A DNA stretch of 64,000 bases from Margaritifera margaritifera (Eukaryota > Mollusca > Bivalvia > Unionida > Margaritiferidae), in assembly GCA_029931535.1 (NCBI GenBank), contig JAQPZY010001334.1, positions 1,798,001-1,862,000 on the forward strand. Reading direction: 5' to 3'. Of this stretch, positions 1 to 9,573 are shown piece by piece. Position numbers and translations under genes: made by a program. The notes below the pieces were generated by a model, which did not search any database, was not told the origin of the DNA, and saw only the letters and a program-made list of their open reading frames with translations. The stretch's first letter is position 1. The number at the start of each line of letters is the position of its first letter.

Positions 1-2
1 TT

Positions 3-1661
3 CAGGCTAAATTTTATGGTCCTTATACCGTTGCAAAGAAAGTAAATGACTTAAATTATATCATTAACACTCCTGGGAGACGGAAACAAAAACAACTTTG
101 TCATATAAATATGTTAAAGGAATATTTTGACAGAGATAGCTCAGCTAATTATTTAGTTAATTTAGTTGTACCTGTCCCACACAGTGAAGATATCAACGAT
201 GGAGTACAATCAGACTATAGTGACTCTGGTATAACCAATCTTCGGAATTCAGAAATATTGAACAACCTAGACCAGAAACTTTCACATCTACAACAACAGG
301 AAAGAAATGAACTAAAACAGCTATTACATGACTATGAGCACTTGTTTCCTGATGTTCCAACACGAACAAGTAAAATTTATCATGACGTTGACATTGTAGA
401 TTCTGCGCCTGTGAAACAGCATCCTTATAGGATGAATCCTCTCAAACAGAACTATCAGAAGAAAGAAATTCAGTATCTACTGGAGAATGATTTCATAGAA
501 CCAAGTAAAAGTAACTGGAGTTCACCATGTATTCTTGTTCCCAAGCCAGATAATACATTCCGTATGTGTACTGACTATGGAAAAGTCAACAGTGTCACCA
601 AAACTGATTCATTTCCAATCCCAAGAATGGACGATTGCATTGATAAAATTTGAAATGCGGAATATGTCACCAAGTTTGACCTTTTAAAAGGATTCTGGCA
701 AATTCCACTGACGGAAAGGGCAAAAGAAATTTCAGCATTTGTAACTCCAGATGGACTTTATCAATATAAAGTCATGCCGTTTGGAATGAAAAATTCGCCT
801 GCAACGTTTCAACGTCTGATGAACATGATAACATTTGGTCTTGATAATTGTGACGCTTATATCGATGACGTCATTATCTACAACAACACCTGGGAAGATC
901 ATTTGGAAACCATTCGAAAATTCTTTGATCGTCTCAGCGATGCGAATCTGACAATTAATTTGAGCAAAAGTGAGTTTTGCCATGCTTGTGTCACATTTTT
1001 AGGACATATTGTGGGACAAGGTCAAGTTAAACCTATAGAAGCTAAGGTCAAAGCTATCTCTGAATTTCAAGTTCCAATTTGTAAAAAGCAACTGATGCGA
1101 TTTCTAGGTATGGCTGGATATTATCGGAAATTTTGTTCCAATTATTCCAAAATTGCTGAACCTTTGACAAGTTTATTGAGTAAGAAAACCAAATTTTGTT
1201 GGTCTGACAAGTGTCAGGAATCTTTTGACAAGTTAAAGGCCATGCTTAAGAATGCACCAGTTCTTTCTGCACCAAATTTTAGCCAATCATTTAAATTATC
1301 TGTTGATGCAAGTGATGTAGGGGTTGGTGGAGTATTGATTCAGGAAGACAAAAGTGGTGTGGATCACCCTGTGTGTTATTTTTCTAAAAAACTAAACAAG
1401 CACCAGAAAAATTATTCCACAATTGAGAAGGAATGTTTGGCTTTGATATTGGCTTTACAGCATTTTGAAGTGTATGTTACCTCAGCTCTTTCTCCAATTA
1501 TTGTGTACAGTGATCACAATCCCCTTACTTTCATCAACAAAATGAAAGATACAAATCGGAGATTGTTGAGATGGAGTTTGATATTGCAGGAATATAACAT
1601 TGACATCAAACACATCAGGGGAAAAGACAATGTAATTGCAGATGCACTATCACGTGCCTAG
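3..1661 (+). pseudogene. pol: Gypsy pol: integrase tail, reverse transcriptase, RNase H; interrupted by one stop
   Basis: One reading frame is open from position 3 to 650, meets a TGA at 651-653, and continues in the same frame to the TAG at 1659-1661. The break is therefore a single nonsense codon and not a frameshift. The first ~40 residues resemble the integrase C-terminal domain (GPYTVAKKV, then LCHINMLKEYF). Reverse transcriptase shows SPCILVPKPD, FRMCTDYGKVN, MPFGMKNSPATFQ and the catalytic YIDD box at about 858-869. RNase H shows KLSVDASDVGVGG, the TIEKECLAL motif, a YSDHNPL motif near 1507-1527 and a C-terminal DNVIADALSRA. Because of the internal stop this copy probably makes no full-length pol. 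The window edge truncates it on the left. Confidence 0.87.
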
Positions 1662-1791
1662 AAATGTAATATTGCTTGATGTAATTAAGTCCAGTATCAT
1701 AAAACATATTCTTATGTAATTTTTGGTTATTATAGTATTAGATATATATTCAAAAGAAAGCTTTATTATATAAATCTTTCTTTTTCTTTAT

Positions 1792-1800
1792 GAGGGGAGG
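1792..1800 (+). other. Polypurine tract (plus-strand primer site)
   Basis: GAGGGGAGG lies directly before the TGTTA start of the LTR, the expected position of the plus-strand priming tract of an LTR retrotransposon. Confidence 0.8.
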
Positions 1801-2022
1801 TGTTATGTATGATGTTTATATAATATTATAAATATTTTAGGAAATTATAAATGTTTCTTCACTTTAATATTTGCTTAAACATGTTTAACTAGTGTCCTTG
1901 AATTAGGTTGTTTTGATCAATATAATGTTTTCTCAATTTGAAGGTCAAGGTTGATTTTTGTTTACAAGTAAAATTCCATTAAGACGACACATGTTCTAGA
2001 ACATTCTGTCATGTGACCAATC

Positions 2023-2032
2023 TTTATATATA
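2023..2032 (+). promoter_or_regulatory. TATA-like box in the LTR
   Basis: TTTATATATA lies about 220 bp into the LTR and 420 bp before the LTR AATAAA, a plausible place for the U3 promoter. Called from position and sequence only. Confidence 0.45.
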
Positions 2033-2449
2033 CCATGTTTGGTAGACATTTTTTCAGTTTTGACATTACCATCAGTCTTGTAAAGAGCTATTACAGTTGT
2101 GAAAATTCATTCCAAATTCTAAGAGAGGAATTATTTTAAATATTCATTGGATTATAACAGTGCTCATAAACTTTTGGATTTTGGATTTTTAATTAATGAT
2201 TTTGGAATTTAACTGAACTTATTCAGAGATTTTGGAATACTTCATTTTGACATCAGCACATCAAGATTTCTAGTATATCAGGACTTTGGAGACCATTAGC
2301 ACATCATAACATTCAAGGACACAGCCGTGAATTCGGAACATTCTATATTTAGGACTTGTGATTAGAACAATCATTCTTATTGGATTATTAGGATTTCAAA
2401 ACACATTACTGTAAGTGACTTTTTTGATTTTTCATTTTAATTATCTAGT

Positions 2450-2455
2450 AATAAA
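2450..2455 (+). terminator. Poly(A) signal of the LTR
   Basis: AATAAA, 78 bp before the LTR end, followed by a T-rich stretch, fits the R-region polyadenylation signal. Confidence 0.5.
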
Positions 2456-2765
2456 TTGCTTGTTGATTTTTACTTGATTTGTTGGTTTCACTTTCTTTCT
2501 GTTACATTTTTCTTAGACCATAGAGTTGTAACAATTGTTTGCTTGTCTGTTGTGAAAACCCACAAACACAACCCTGATAATGTCATAATAAGAGATCTTC
2601 TCACCCAGCTTTTGTGGTAATATATTGGGTACTGCAGCAAATCGTTTATATGTAGAATTTCAAAATAAGTAATAACGGGTGAATGAGGTCTTTTTCTTTT
2701 TCTTTAAATAAGTTCTTTGCATTTACTCTATGTGTTAATTCTGTTGTTGTAAAGGTTCATATTCA

Positions 2766-4366
2766 GCTTTATTGATGTTACTGTTATTAACCCCTTTCAT
2801 TCTGAAGCCCAATCAGACAGGCAGTCGTGTAGAACTGGAAATATTTTCAGTCAGTGGTGTAGCAGCATGAGAGAATGCAGTGATGTTGGTCAATCTGGCT
2901 TTACAGGACAATTTTTTCAAATAATTTTTCAATGTTGTGTACCATTTTAAAAAGCATACAATTTTCTTTAAGGTCATATATATTTTCACTTTAAATTTTC
3001 AGATGTAAAAACTTCAGTTGAAAGTAAAGTTATGTGAGCAAAAAAACATGCTTGACATTTTTTTTTATAACTTACTTTCAATGCAATTTTCCTATCTGCA
3101 ATATTCATTTTACCTCCTATATGTAAGTGTATGAAATGTGGGGAATTTTACGCCTTTTAAGAAGGTGACAAAATAGTAAAAATCCATCAAGAATGTCAAA
3201 TGTTATTACAATTTTATTAAATTTACTCGCATGAGAATTGGAGAGCAAACAGAATAATCCTTAGTGGTAAGTCAACAAAGCTTTTCATTTTGGTTCAGTG
3301 TTTTTATTCCACAATAAATTCTAATGTAATAATATCAGAGTTCTGTTGGGTTTATTTTGGTACATTTCCAGAAATGCAGTAAAATTTCATAATATTATGC
3401 ACACACCCATCATCTGTACATGCGCGAACTTTATGAGAAGTGAAGTTCTCAAAATGTCCAATTAGCTTGAAAAGCATCGACGTCTTCATCATCGTCAATA
3501 TCCGAGTAAAAAATACCAATTAACTATTTCTCATCTGCTCAGTTCATTTGATGCAAACAAGATCACGATCCCCACTGCCTACAGTATCAATTTCCCCCAC
3601 AAAATTGTCTATATTTTCTTCAAAATTGGCATCCACATCCATGTCGCTTCAGTACTGTCCACCATTTTGAATTACATGCTTTAAAATTCATTTTTGAAAT
3701 TGAATTTTCTACTAACCAGTTATCATCATTTCAGTTCATTTTGTCAAAGTCAAGCTCATGATCTCCACTGCCCATCAATTTCCCCCACAAAATTGTCTAT
3801 ATTTTCATCAAAATCGGCATCCACATCACTGCTGTAACTTGCTGCTTCGGCGCTGTCTGCCATGTTGATCTCCACAAGTGTTTGAAATAAAATTTTCAAA
3901 TAACCAGTTATCATCAGCTTCATTCATTTTGAAGAAGTAAAGATAATGATTCCCACTGCCTAGAATGTCAATTTTCCACACGAAATGGTCTTTATTTTCA
4001 ACTAATTCAGCAAGCACATAACTGTCTTCAATTCCCTCTTCAGTATATGACTGCCATTTTTTATCTCCGCATGTTAAAACTCGATTTTGAAATCAAATTT
4101 TTACCAGTTTTGGGGTCTTTTAAACACACTCTGTTAATGATTTGTGTACCTTCTTCCTTTATTTTCTTCTTTTCAAAAGAATACATATAAATTGATGACG
4201 TATTATACAGTTAAAAACACACTTCTGTGAATTGGTCGACGGAATGTAGTGAATATACGACTGGAGTTGTATCCCACTGGCAAAGGTAAAGTACAATTGG
4301 AGTTGTATCCCACTGCAAAAGAGTTAAAACCCGCATACAATGCTTTATTGATGTTACTCTTATTAA
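2766..4366. mobile_element. Segment flanked by a 25-bp direct repeat and TTAA; possible piggyBac-type non-autonomous element
   Basis: A 25-bp word starting GCTTTATTGATGTTACT occurs at 2766-2790 and again at 4342-4366 with one mismatch, bracketing about 1.55 kb. Inside, a TTAA is followed by CCCCTTTCATTCTG at 2787-2804, and the right side carries AAAGAGTTAA ending at 4326, so the reverse complement also starts TTAAC. TTAA next to C-rich ends is the piggyBac signature, but the terminal similarity is short. An alternative is a local duplication with later divergence. No transposase is recognised. Confidence 0.35.
3480..4120. repeat. Three tandem ~190-bp units
   Basis: The anchor CAATTTCCCCCACAAAATTG recurs at 3588 and 3776, and a diverged copy starts at 3969, giving spacings of 188 and 193 bp. 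Each unit also has CCAGTTATCATCA and CCCACTGCC words. On the - strand the units could encode short acidic peptides, but stops break all frames, so no gene is called. Confidence 0.65.
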
Positions 4367-4662
4367 AACCCACATATAATGCTGAAAGATCTTGTTTTCT
4401 GTTCACCATTATATCCATTTCTTTATTGATTCGTGGGTGGGTGGCTCACTGGGTAATTTATATCATAGCAAACTTTACAATTTATGGACAGGGTAAGTAA
4501 GTGTTGCCATAGTTACCTATGCCATTCATATGCTAATAGACAGCATGTGAACTTTAAAAAAATTGTAAATGTTTATGATCAGTGTTTTTTTATTGCTATA
4601 TAAAAAAAGAAATGTGATCAATGCATGTAATATTTTAACAACAGCTATGAATGAAGAATGAA

Positions 4663-4693
4663 TATATATATATATACATACATACATACACAC
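4663..4693. repeat. TA/CA microsatellite
   Basis: A run of TATA repeats passes into CATA and CACA repeats. Confidence 0.8.
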
Positions 4694-4764
4694 AGTAATT
4701 ATGTCTATTTTTCATTCTTAAACCCAGTTGAATTTTGATCTTGAAAATTAGCTCTCATGTAGAG

Positions 4765-4844
4765 ACCTGTAATGAAGACAGCTGTCTTGAGAGACCACTT
4801 TTTGTTGGCAGGATGGATGGTGTCTCAAGACGGGTATTACTGTA
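4765..4844. repeat. Short palindromic MITE-like repeat
   Basis: An 80-bp stretch from ACCTGTAATG to TATTACTGTA contains the inverted pair GTCTTGAGAGACCAC and GGTGTCTCAAGAC around a short GT-rich centre. Inverted ends plus inverted interior suggest a small foldback element. Short ORFs over it are not credible genes. Confidence 0.5.
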
Positions 4845-5419
4845 TAATCATGTGAAATTAAATAAGTACTTTGTTTCAAGCAGAAGTTTGCTGCATCTAA
4901 ATCTTTTACATTATGATTTCCCAGTATATAATGTGTTACCATTTGTTGATAATTGGTCAATTATTCTTATGTAATGCCTGCATATCATTAATGACTAAAG
5001 TATATGAATATAGTTGTGTCCATGCAGTAGTATCAGAGTTATGTGCCCCTGGTGTTTTGTTGTACCTATTCTTTCTCAGGGGAAGCACTCCACAGCTCAA
5101 ATGTATTTGTTAAAAGTATGCAACCTTGTTACATTTTCACTTGCTCAGAAAGTGGGAAATTTTACAATGGGCGAGGGGTTAAAAACTTGTTTTCCCATAG
5201 TGTTCTCATTTACTCAGAGTGATAGGAAATAAGGATACATACTGTTCGTACATATGATAACCCCAGACATCAGATCTGGAATCCTGTACCAAATAATATA
5301 GAATTTTCATGAAAAATATGCCATTTTTATGAGCATTCTATTTTGTTTCTGTAGACTCTCATATTTGTTATATTTGTATGTTCTTTTTATACACTCATAA
5401 GATATTAAGTTATGATGTC

Positions 5420-5850
5420 TGTAGGTCTGTTAACAATTTTGTTTCAGCATAATAAAGAGTTCTGCACCATTTACAATTACCAAACTTTGTGGATGGCTTG
5501 TACATAGGGTATGGAAGAACCAAATTGATTTCAGGTTTAAAAGGTCAAAGCTCAGGGTCAATGAAAGAATAAAATGGCTTCTGCACAATAACTCGAGTTC
5601 TCCACCATCTACAGTTATCAAACTTTGTGAATGGCTTACACTTGGGGCAAGGAAGATGCCTGTTGATTTTGAGGTTAGTTTGTCACAGATCAAGGTCAAT
5701 GTGACTGAAAGAAAAAATGGTTCTGCACTGTAACTCATGAACTTCACAATCCATAGTTACCAAACTCTGTGGATGGCTTGCACTTGGGGTAAGGAAAAAA
5801 GCCTATTGATTTTAGGGTCAAAAGGTCAAGAAGAGCAGAATGCTGGACTG
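5420..5850 (-). repeat. Family B iterated repeat (GACCTTTGACC type), three units
   Basis: About three diverged units of 150-165 bp each carry CAAACTTTGTGGATGGCTTG, then a CTTGGGGTAAGGAA-like stretch, then TTTTGGGGTCAAAAGGTCAA, then an AAAATGG plus TTCTGCAC stretch. The same family recurs at 13.5-14.2, 34.4-35.3, 45.9-46.3, 55.3-55.7 and 57.2-57.8 kb, mostly in the other orientation. Tandem ~160-bp monomers inside dispersed elements are the hallmark of bivalve pearl-type elements; that assignment is inference. Confidence 0.75.
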
Positions 5851-5864
5851 ACCACAGGCTCAGG

Positions 5865-7365
5865 CTCCAAGGTCAATATCCAGATTCAGCCTAGCGGATG
5901 ACCACAAGGCAAAAAAAGTGCCAGAAAAGCTTAATGTCGCCAAATTGAAACAGAAGAATGTGAAACAGGCATTTGTTGAAGAACTGTGCAGCCAACTGGA
6001 TACAGTCAATATAAACTGCAAAAATGTAGAGGAAAGCTGAGCATCTTTCATAGCCTCTGTGTACTCGACTGCATCCAAAACCCTTGGTCCCACCATGCGT
6101 AAACATTAAGATTGGTTTGATGAGAACGATGCTGCCATACAGAGACCTCTGAATGAGAAACATCGGTTACAGAAGGCCTGTTTAGAAGACAGCACTTCAT
6201 CATCTAAGAAGGCGGCCTTCAACAACATCAAGAGGATTGTTTAATGCAAACTCAAAGAGTTGCAAGACTCATGGCTGAGCAATAAGGCAGATGAGATTCA
6301 GTCCTACACATACAGGAATGACATGAAGAACTTATGATGCTTTGAAGACAGTCTGTGGGTCACAGTCATCAGGAACATCTCCAATACTGAGTGCTGACAA
6401 TGGCACACTGCTCACAGACAAAGAAAAGATACTTCAAAGATCGGCAGAACACTTCAACAACATCCTCAATTAACATCATTGATCAGCAAGGAAGCAATTG
6501 ATCGACTACCCCAAGCGGAAATCAACATATCACTTGCTGATCCTCCAATGCTGACTGAAACTGTGAAATCAAAATTGACCTGCTGTCAGATGGCAAAGCA
6601 CCTGGATTAGATGCTATACCAGCAGAAGTCTACAAAGCCAGAGGCTCACACATGGCATAGAAACTGACTGAACTCTTCCAGTCAATGTGGACTCGGGGAA
6701 CTATACCCCAGGAGTACAAGGATGTATCCATCGTCCACTTGTACAAGCAGAAGGGCAACAGACAATCCTGTGACAACCATTGGGGCATCTCCTTGCTGTC
6801 AATAGCCAGCAAAATCCTAGCCAAGATTCTGTTGAATTATCTTGTACATCACATTGATCAAGGTCTCCTGCCTGAGAGTCAGTGTGGCTTCAGGAAAGCA
6901 CGAGGGACCACCGACATGGTGTTTGCACCTCATCAACTCCAGGATAAATGCCACGAACAGAACTCCAACCTGTACATGACATTCATTTGACCTGACAAAA
7001 GCCATGGACACAGTCAGTCGTGGAGGCCTTTGGAAGATCATGGCAAAATTTGGTTGCCCAGAGAAATTGTGATGATTCAGCAATGCCATGATGGCAAGTG
7101 TGCTCGTGTCGTGGATGGCAGAGTCATCTGAACCATTCCCAGTAACCAGTGGAGTCAAGCAAGGCTGTGTGTTGGCCCCAACCCTCTACAGTATGATGTT
7201 CTCTGCCATGGTTACTGATGCCTTCAATGACACTGGGGTTGACATCAGATACTGGACTGATGGCAAGCTCTTCAATCTTAGGAGACTACAGGCAAAGAAG
7301 AAGTTACAGGAAGTGATCGTTCGTGATCTATTTGTTGATGACTGTTCCCTGAACACCATTCAGAG
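5865..7365 (+). pseudogene. Decayed LINE (non-LTR retrotransposon) ORF2, linker and reverse transcriptase
   Basis: Fragments of a non-LTR reverse transcriptase can be followed on the + strand through several stops and frameshifts. They include a linker region with DWFDENDAAIQ-like and KKAAFNNIKRIV-like blocks (about 6115-6240), KKLTELFQSMW (about 6659-6693), KQKGNRQSCDNHWGISLLS (6745-6801), LLPESQCGFRKARGTTDM (6868-6921), FPVTSGVKQGCVLAPT (7135-7182) and a decayed YADD-equivalent reading LFVDDCSLN (about 7330-7356). The endonuclease domain and the 3' end are missing. The copy is dead: at least three frame breaks lie between the blocks. The clade was not determined. Confidence 0.82.
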
Positions 7366-7699
7366 TCTTTGTCTAAATTTTCACGGTTACTTGAATTCAT
7401 AGTTTTGCTTGTCATAGCTTGCATATTTGTACATATTTAATTTTCGTGGATTAACCTCTACAAATACCCAAAATGAAGAATACAAAAGAACAAAACTATG
7501 AAGACAACAAATTGCCGTTGCTTCAATGGTTAAAATAATACTACCACCTGTATGAGCTTAAATAAAACACCTGTCAAGATCAGTTACTTACGCTCAACAT
7601 CAAAGGGAGCTGACACAGCCAACAACACCAAGCTAATCTGTTTTTAGAGTACATGTGTATGATCTCTTCCTTAAAACACTGTCCATAAAGTTGCACCAT

Positions 7700-8035
7700 C
7701 AGAACTTTCTGACGACTATGGCATTAACACAGTGGTTTAAGTGTGGTAAAATTCAACTTATATCCCCGTTGGTTTGGATAATGTGATCATTCCACATATG
7801 AACCAAACACGTGACCAGTTGCCCCTTGCTCAATGCAATTACCAAGCAGTGTCAACATTTGATGTGTTTAGAGCCCATCAAAGTACAAAGATGCTAACTA
7901 AATTGATAAGCATAGGTATCACTCCTTTGTTTGAGCCTGCCTCATGTACAAACCAACTTCAACCACTAGACTTTAAAATAAATATAGACTACAAAGAAGA
8001 ATTAAGTTTCTACAACTGGTATGCTAAATAGGTCA
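7700..8035 (+). pseudogene. Pogo/Tigger-type (DDE_1) transposase relic
   Basis: The frame at 7774-8031 reads FDVFRAHQSTKMLTKLISIG, then PLFEPASCTNQLQPLDFKIN, then YKEELSFYNWY. This matches the conserved block of pogo/Tigger/jerky transposases, where an F-R-x-H motif is followed by a P-x-x-x-T-x-x-L-Q-P-L-D-x-x-x-N motif and a K-x-x-L-R-x-x-Y/W stretch. The N-terminal DNA-binding half is not recognisable, and stops flank the block, so this is a fragment of a dead DNA transposon. The domain call is fairly firm; the subfamily is not. Confidence 0.65.
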
Positions 8036-8283
8036 TAGAGACCTTAAAACCACATAAATCAAGCTGATTCATGCTGACTAGATAATTGCGACTCGCGCTA
8101 AAATGTGTGAAAGATCGGACCTAATTATCCATGGCTTTAAGAATGCTGGACTTAGTTAATTCAACAATTTCAGGATTATTTACCTGACAGACATTTGTGT
8201 GTACCAGCAGACTTGATTGACGTGAGGTTGATTCAGTGGTTTTGTCCAAAAATCAGTGAAGTGTAAGCTTCAATACTCAGCTG

Positions 8284-8376
8284 TAATTAGTGTATATACA
8301 TAGTGTTTCATTAGTAATTAGTGTATATACATAGTGTTTAATTAGTAATTAGTGTATATACATAGTGTTTCATTAT
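8284..8376. repeat. Three-copy ~31-bp tandem repeat
   Basis: The words TAATTAGTGTATATACATAG and TGTTTCATTAG repeat three times with almost no divergence, suggesting a recent minisatellite expansion. Confidence 0.85.
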
Positions 8377-8634
8377 TAATTGTGCTTCAGGCAATAGTTC
8401 TAGTATTTTAAAGTCATGTTGTTCATTGGGATTAAGCATGCATTGATAAATGGAGACGTGCTTTCATGAGGATTAAAATTTTTTGACAACAGTTCACTTG
8501 AATGAAGAATCAATCTGAATAAGTATTAAATCTAATTTTCATATACTAGTATCATGTACTATTCTTTCTTTCATTTTTAGTAATACTAGTGTTTGAATAC
8601 CTTATGCTTTTTCTTTATCCTTATTTCAAAACAT

Positions 8635-9145
8635 ATTATTGATTTAAGGCAAAGAGTGGAAATTACAGCTACTGGATACTGTATATTTATGTGTACAATG
8701 CAGCAATATAAAATGCATTATAATTTTTTTTTTTTAAAAGGGTTATAATAAAACAAACACATGTAAAAGCTAATATTTGATTATCAGATTACATAAATGA
8801 CATTGATTTATAAAATAGCTTTGTTGATCTCTAGGAATAAAGGTCGCAAAGAAATGGAAGTGGGCGGGGCTTCATCATATGTGACTAAGTTTTCATTGGG
8901 TCTTTAAATTTGTGGTTCAGGGCAACAACGAAATCCACAAAAATTGGTAACCCACAAAAATTAATGATATTACAGTAGCTGAGCTTTGTTTATTGTTGGG
9001 AATGTATCAGCAAGAAAACAGTGGGGGTTTCTGCATCACATATGGATCCTTTTTTGTTGGGTCTTTAATTTTGTGATTCAGAGCAACCATAAAATCGATG
9101 AAAATTGGTACCCACAAAATTTATTGAAACCACAGTATTTAAACC
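8635..9145 (+). repeat. Dispersed repeat M (copy 1) with a partial second right end
   Basis: The stretch from ATTGATTTAAGGCA to about 8975 matches 42520-42890: GTGGAAATTACAGCTAC, ATAAAATGCATTATAAT, CACATGTAAAAGCTA, GATCTCTAGGAATAAA and GGTTCAGGGCAACAACGAAA occur in the same order. A second right-end-like piece (TTGTTGGGTCTTTAAT to CACAGTA) lies at 9050-9140. The AATCCAC/CACAAAAATT words near a terminal CAGTA suggest a non-autonomous DNA transposon. Confidence 0.65.
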
Positions 9146-9390
9146 AAAGTAAAACAATGTATGATCCCTATTTATTTAGTGTCAGAATAATGCACAAAAA
9201 TATCCATTTTGCAGAGTTTGCTGGTACAGTCTGAAAAGAACTGGAATATTAAGGTTTTGCCCATGGGTTAAAAATCTTCCCTTATAATGTGGCACGTACT
9301 TGAACCTTGCAGGTAGTGTACGAGTCCTTTATTCTTCTAACAGTCAGTTGACCTACTAATCATAATGTCTGTCTGTCTATTTTTATGCAG

Positions 9391-9573
9391 CTGGATCGGG
9401 TGTATGATCCAAATGCCCCAGAAGATGATATGAAGGAGAGGTATGAAGAGATGGAGAGAATGAGGGAGCATGTGTTCGGTGAAATTGACAAGGACAGGGA
9501 TCGACTGGTCAGCTTTGACGAGTTCATGTCCTACACCAAAAGTGCTGACTTTGAAAAGGATGAGGGATGGAAG
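9391..9573 (+). CDS. NUCB: Nucleobindin exon: EF-hand 2
   Basis: The exon starts after TTTTTATGCAG and ends before GTAATGG; it is 183 bp, 61 codons, phase 0 at both ends. It reads LDRVYDPNAPEDDMKERYEE, a charged helix, then an EF-hand loop DKDRDRLVSFDE (acidic residues at loop positions 1, 3 and 5, Glu at 12) followed by FMSYTKSADF. The Arg at loop position 6, where Gly is usual, matches the DRLV form I know from nucleobindin EF-hand 2. The exon ends GWK, which joins directly to TLDQQ in the next exon. Confidence 0.93.

Larger units (their letters stand above)
1..2533 (+). mobile_element. Ty3/gypsy LTR retrotransposon, Gmr1-like, 3' portion
   Basis: The window opens inside the pol region of an LTR retrotransposon and runs through its 3' LTR. 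Order seen on the + strand: the C-terminal tail of integrase (about 3-125), a linker, reverse transcriptase (about 360-1100), RNase H (about 1270-1661), untranslated sequence, a polypurine tract (1792-1800) and an LTR (1801-2533). Integrase before reverse transcriptase is the order of the Gmr1 group within Ty3/gypsy; ordinary gypsy elements have integrase last. Gag, protease, most of integrase and the 5' LTR lie left of the window. No integrase follows RNase H, which supports the unusual order. Confidence 0.85.
1801..2533 (+). repeat. 3' LTR of the Gmr1-like element
   Basis: A 733-bp segment starts TGTTA immediately after the polypurine tract and ends TAACA at 2533, giving the short inverted termini typical of LTRs. 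It holds a TATA-like stretch (TTTATATATA at 2023-2032) and an AATAAA at 2450-2455, consistent with U3/R/U5 layout. The 5' LTR is not in the window, so LTR identity and target duplication cannot be tested; the bases after the LTR are ATTGT. Confidence 0.78.

Noticed and set aside
4735..5232. Overlapping ORFs of 66-79 residues on both strands
   Set aside because: They overlap a palindromic MITE-like repeat and show no conserved content or splice support.
1..9390. Upstream nucleobindin exons (EF-hand 1, signal peptide)
   Set aside because: I looked for an EF-hand loop and flanking splice sites and saw none; the region is mostly transposon-derived.
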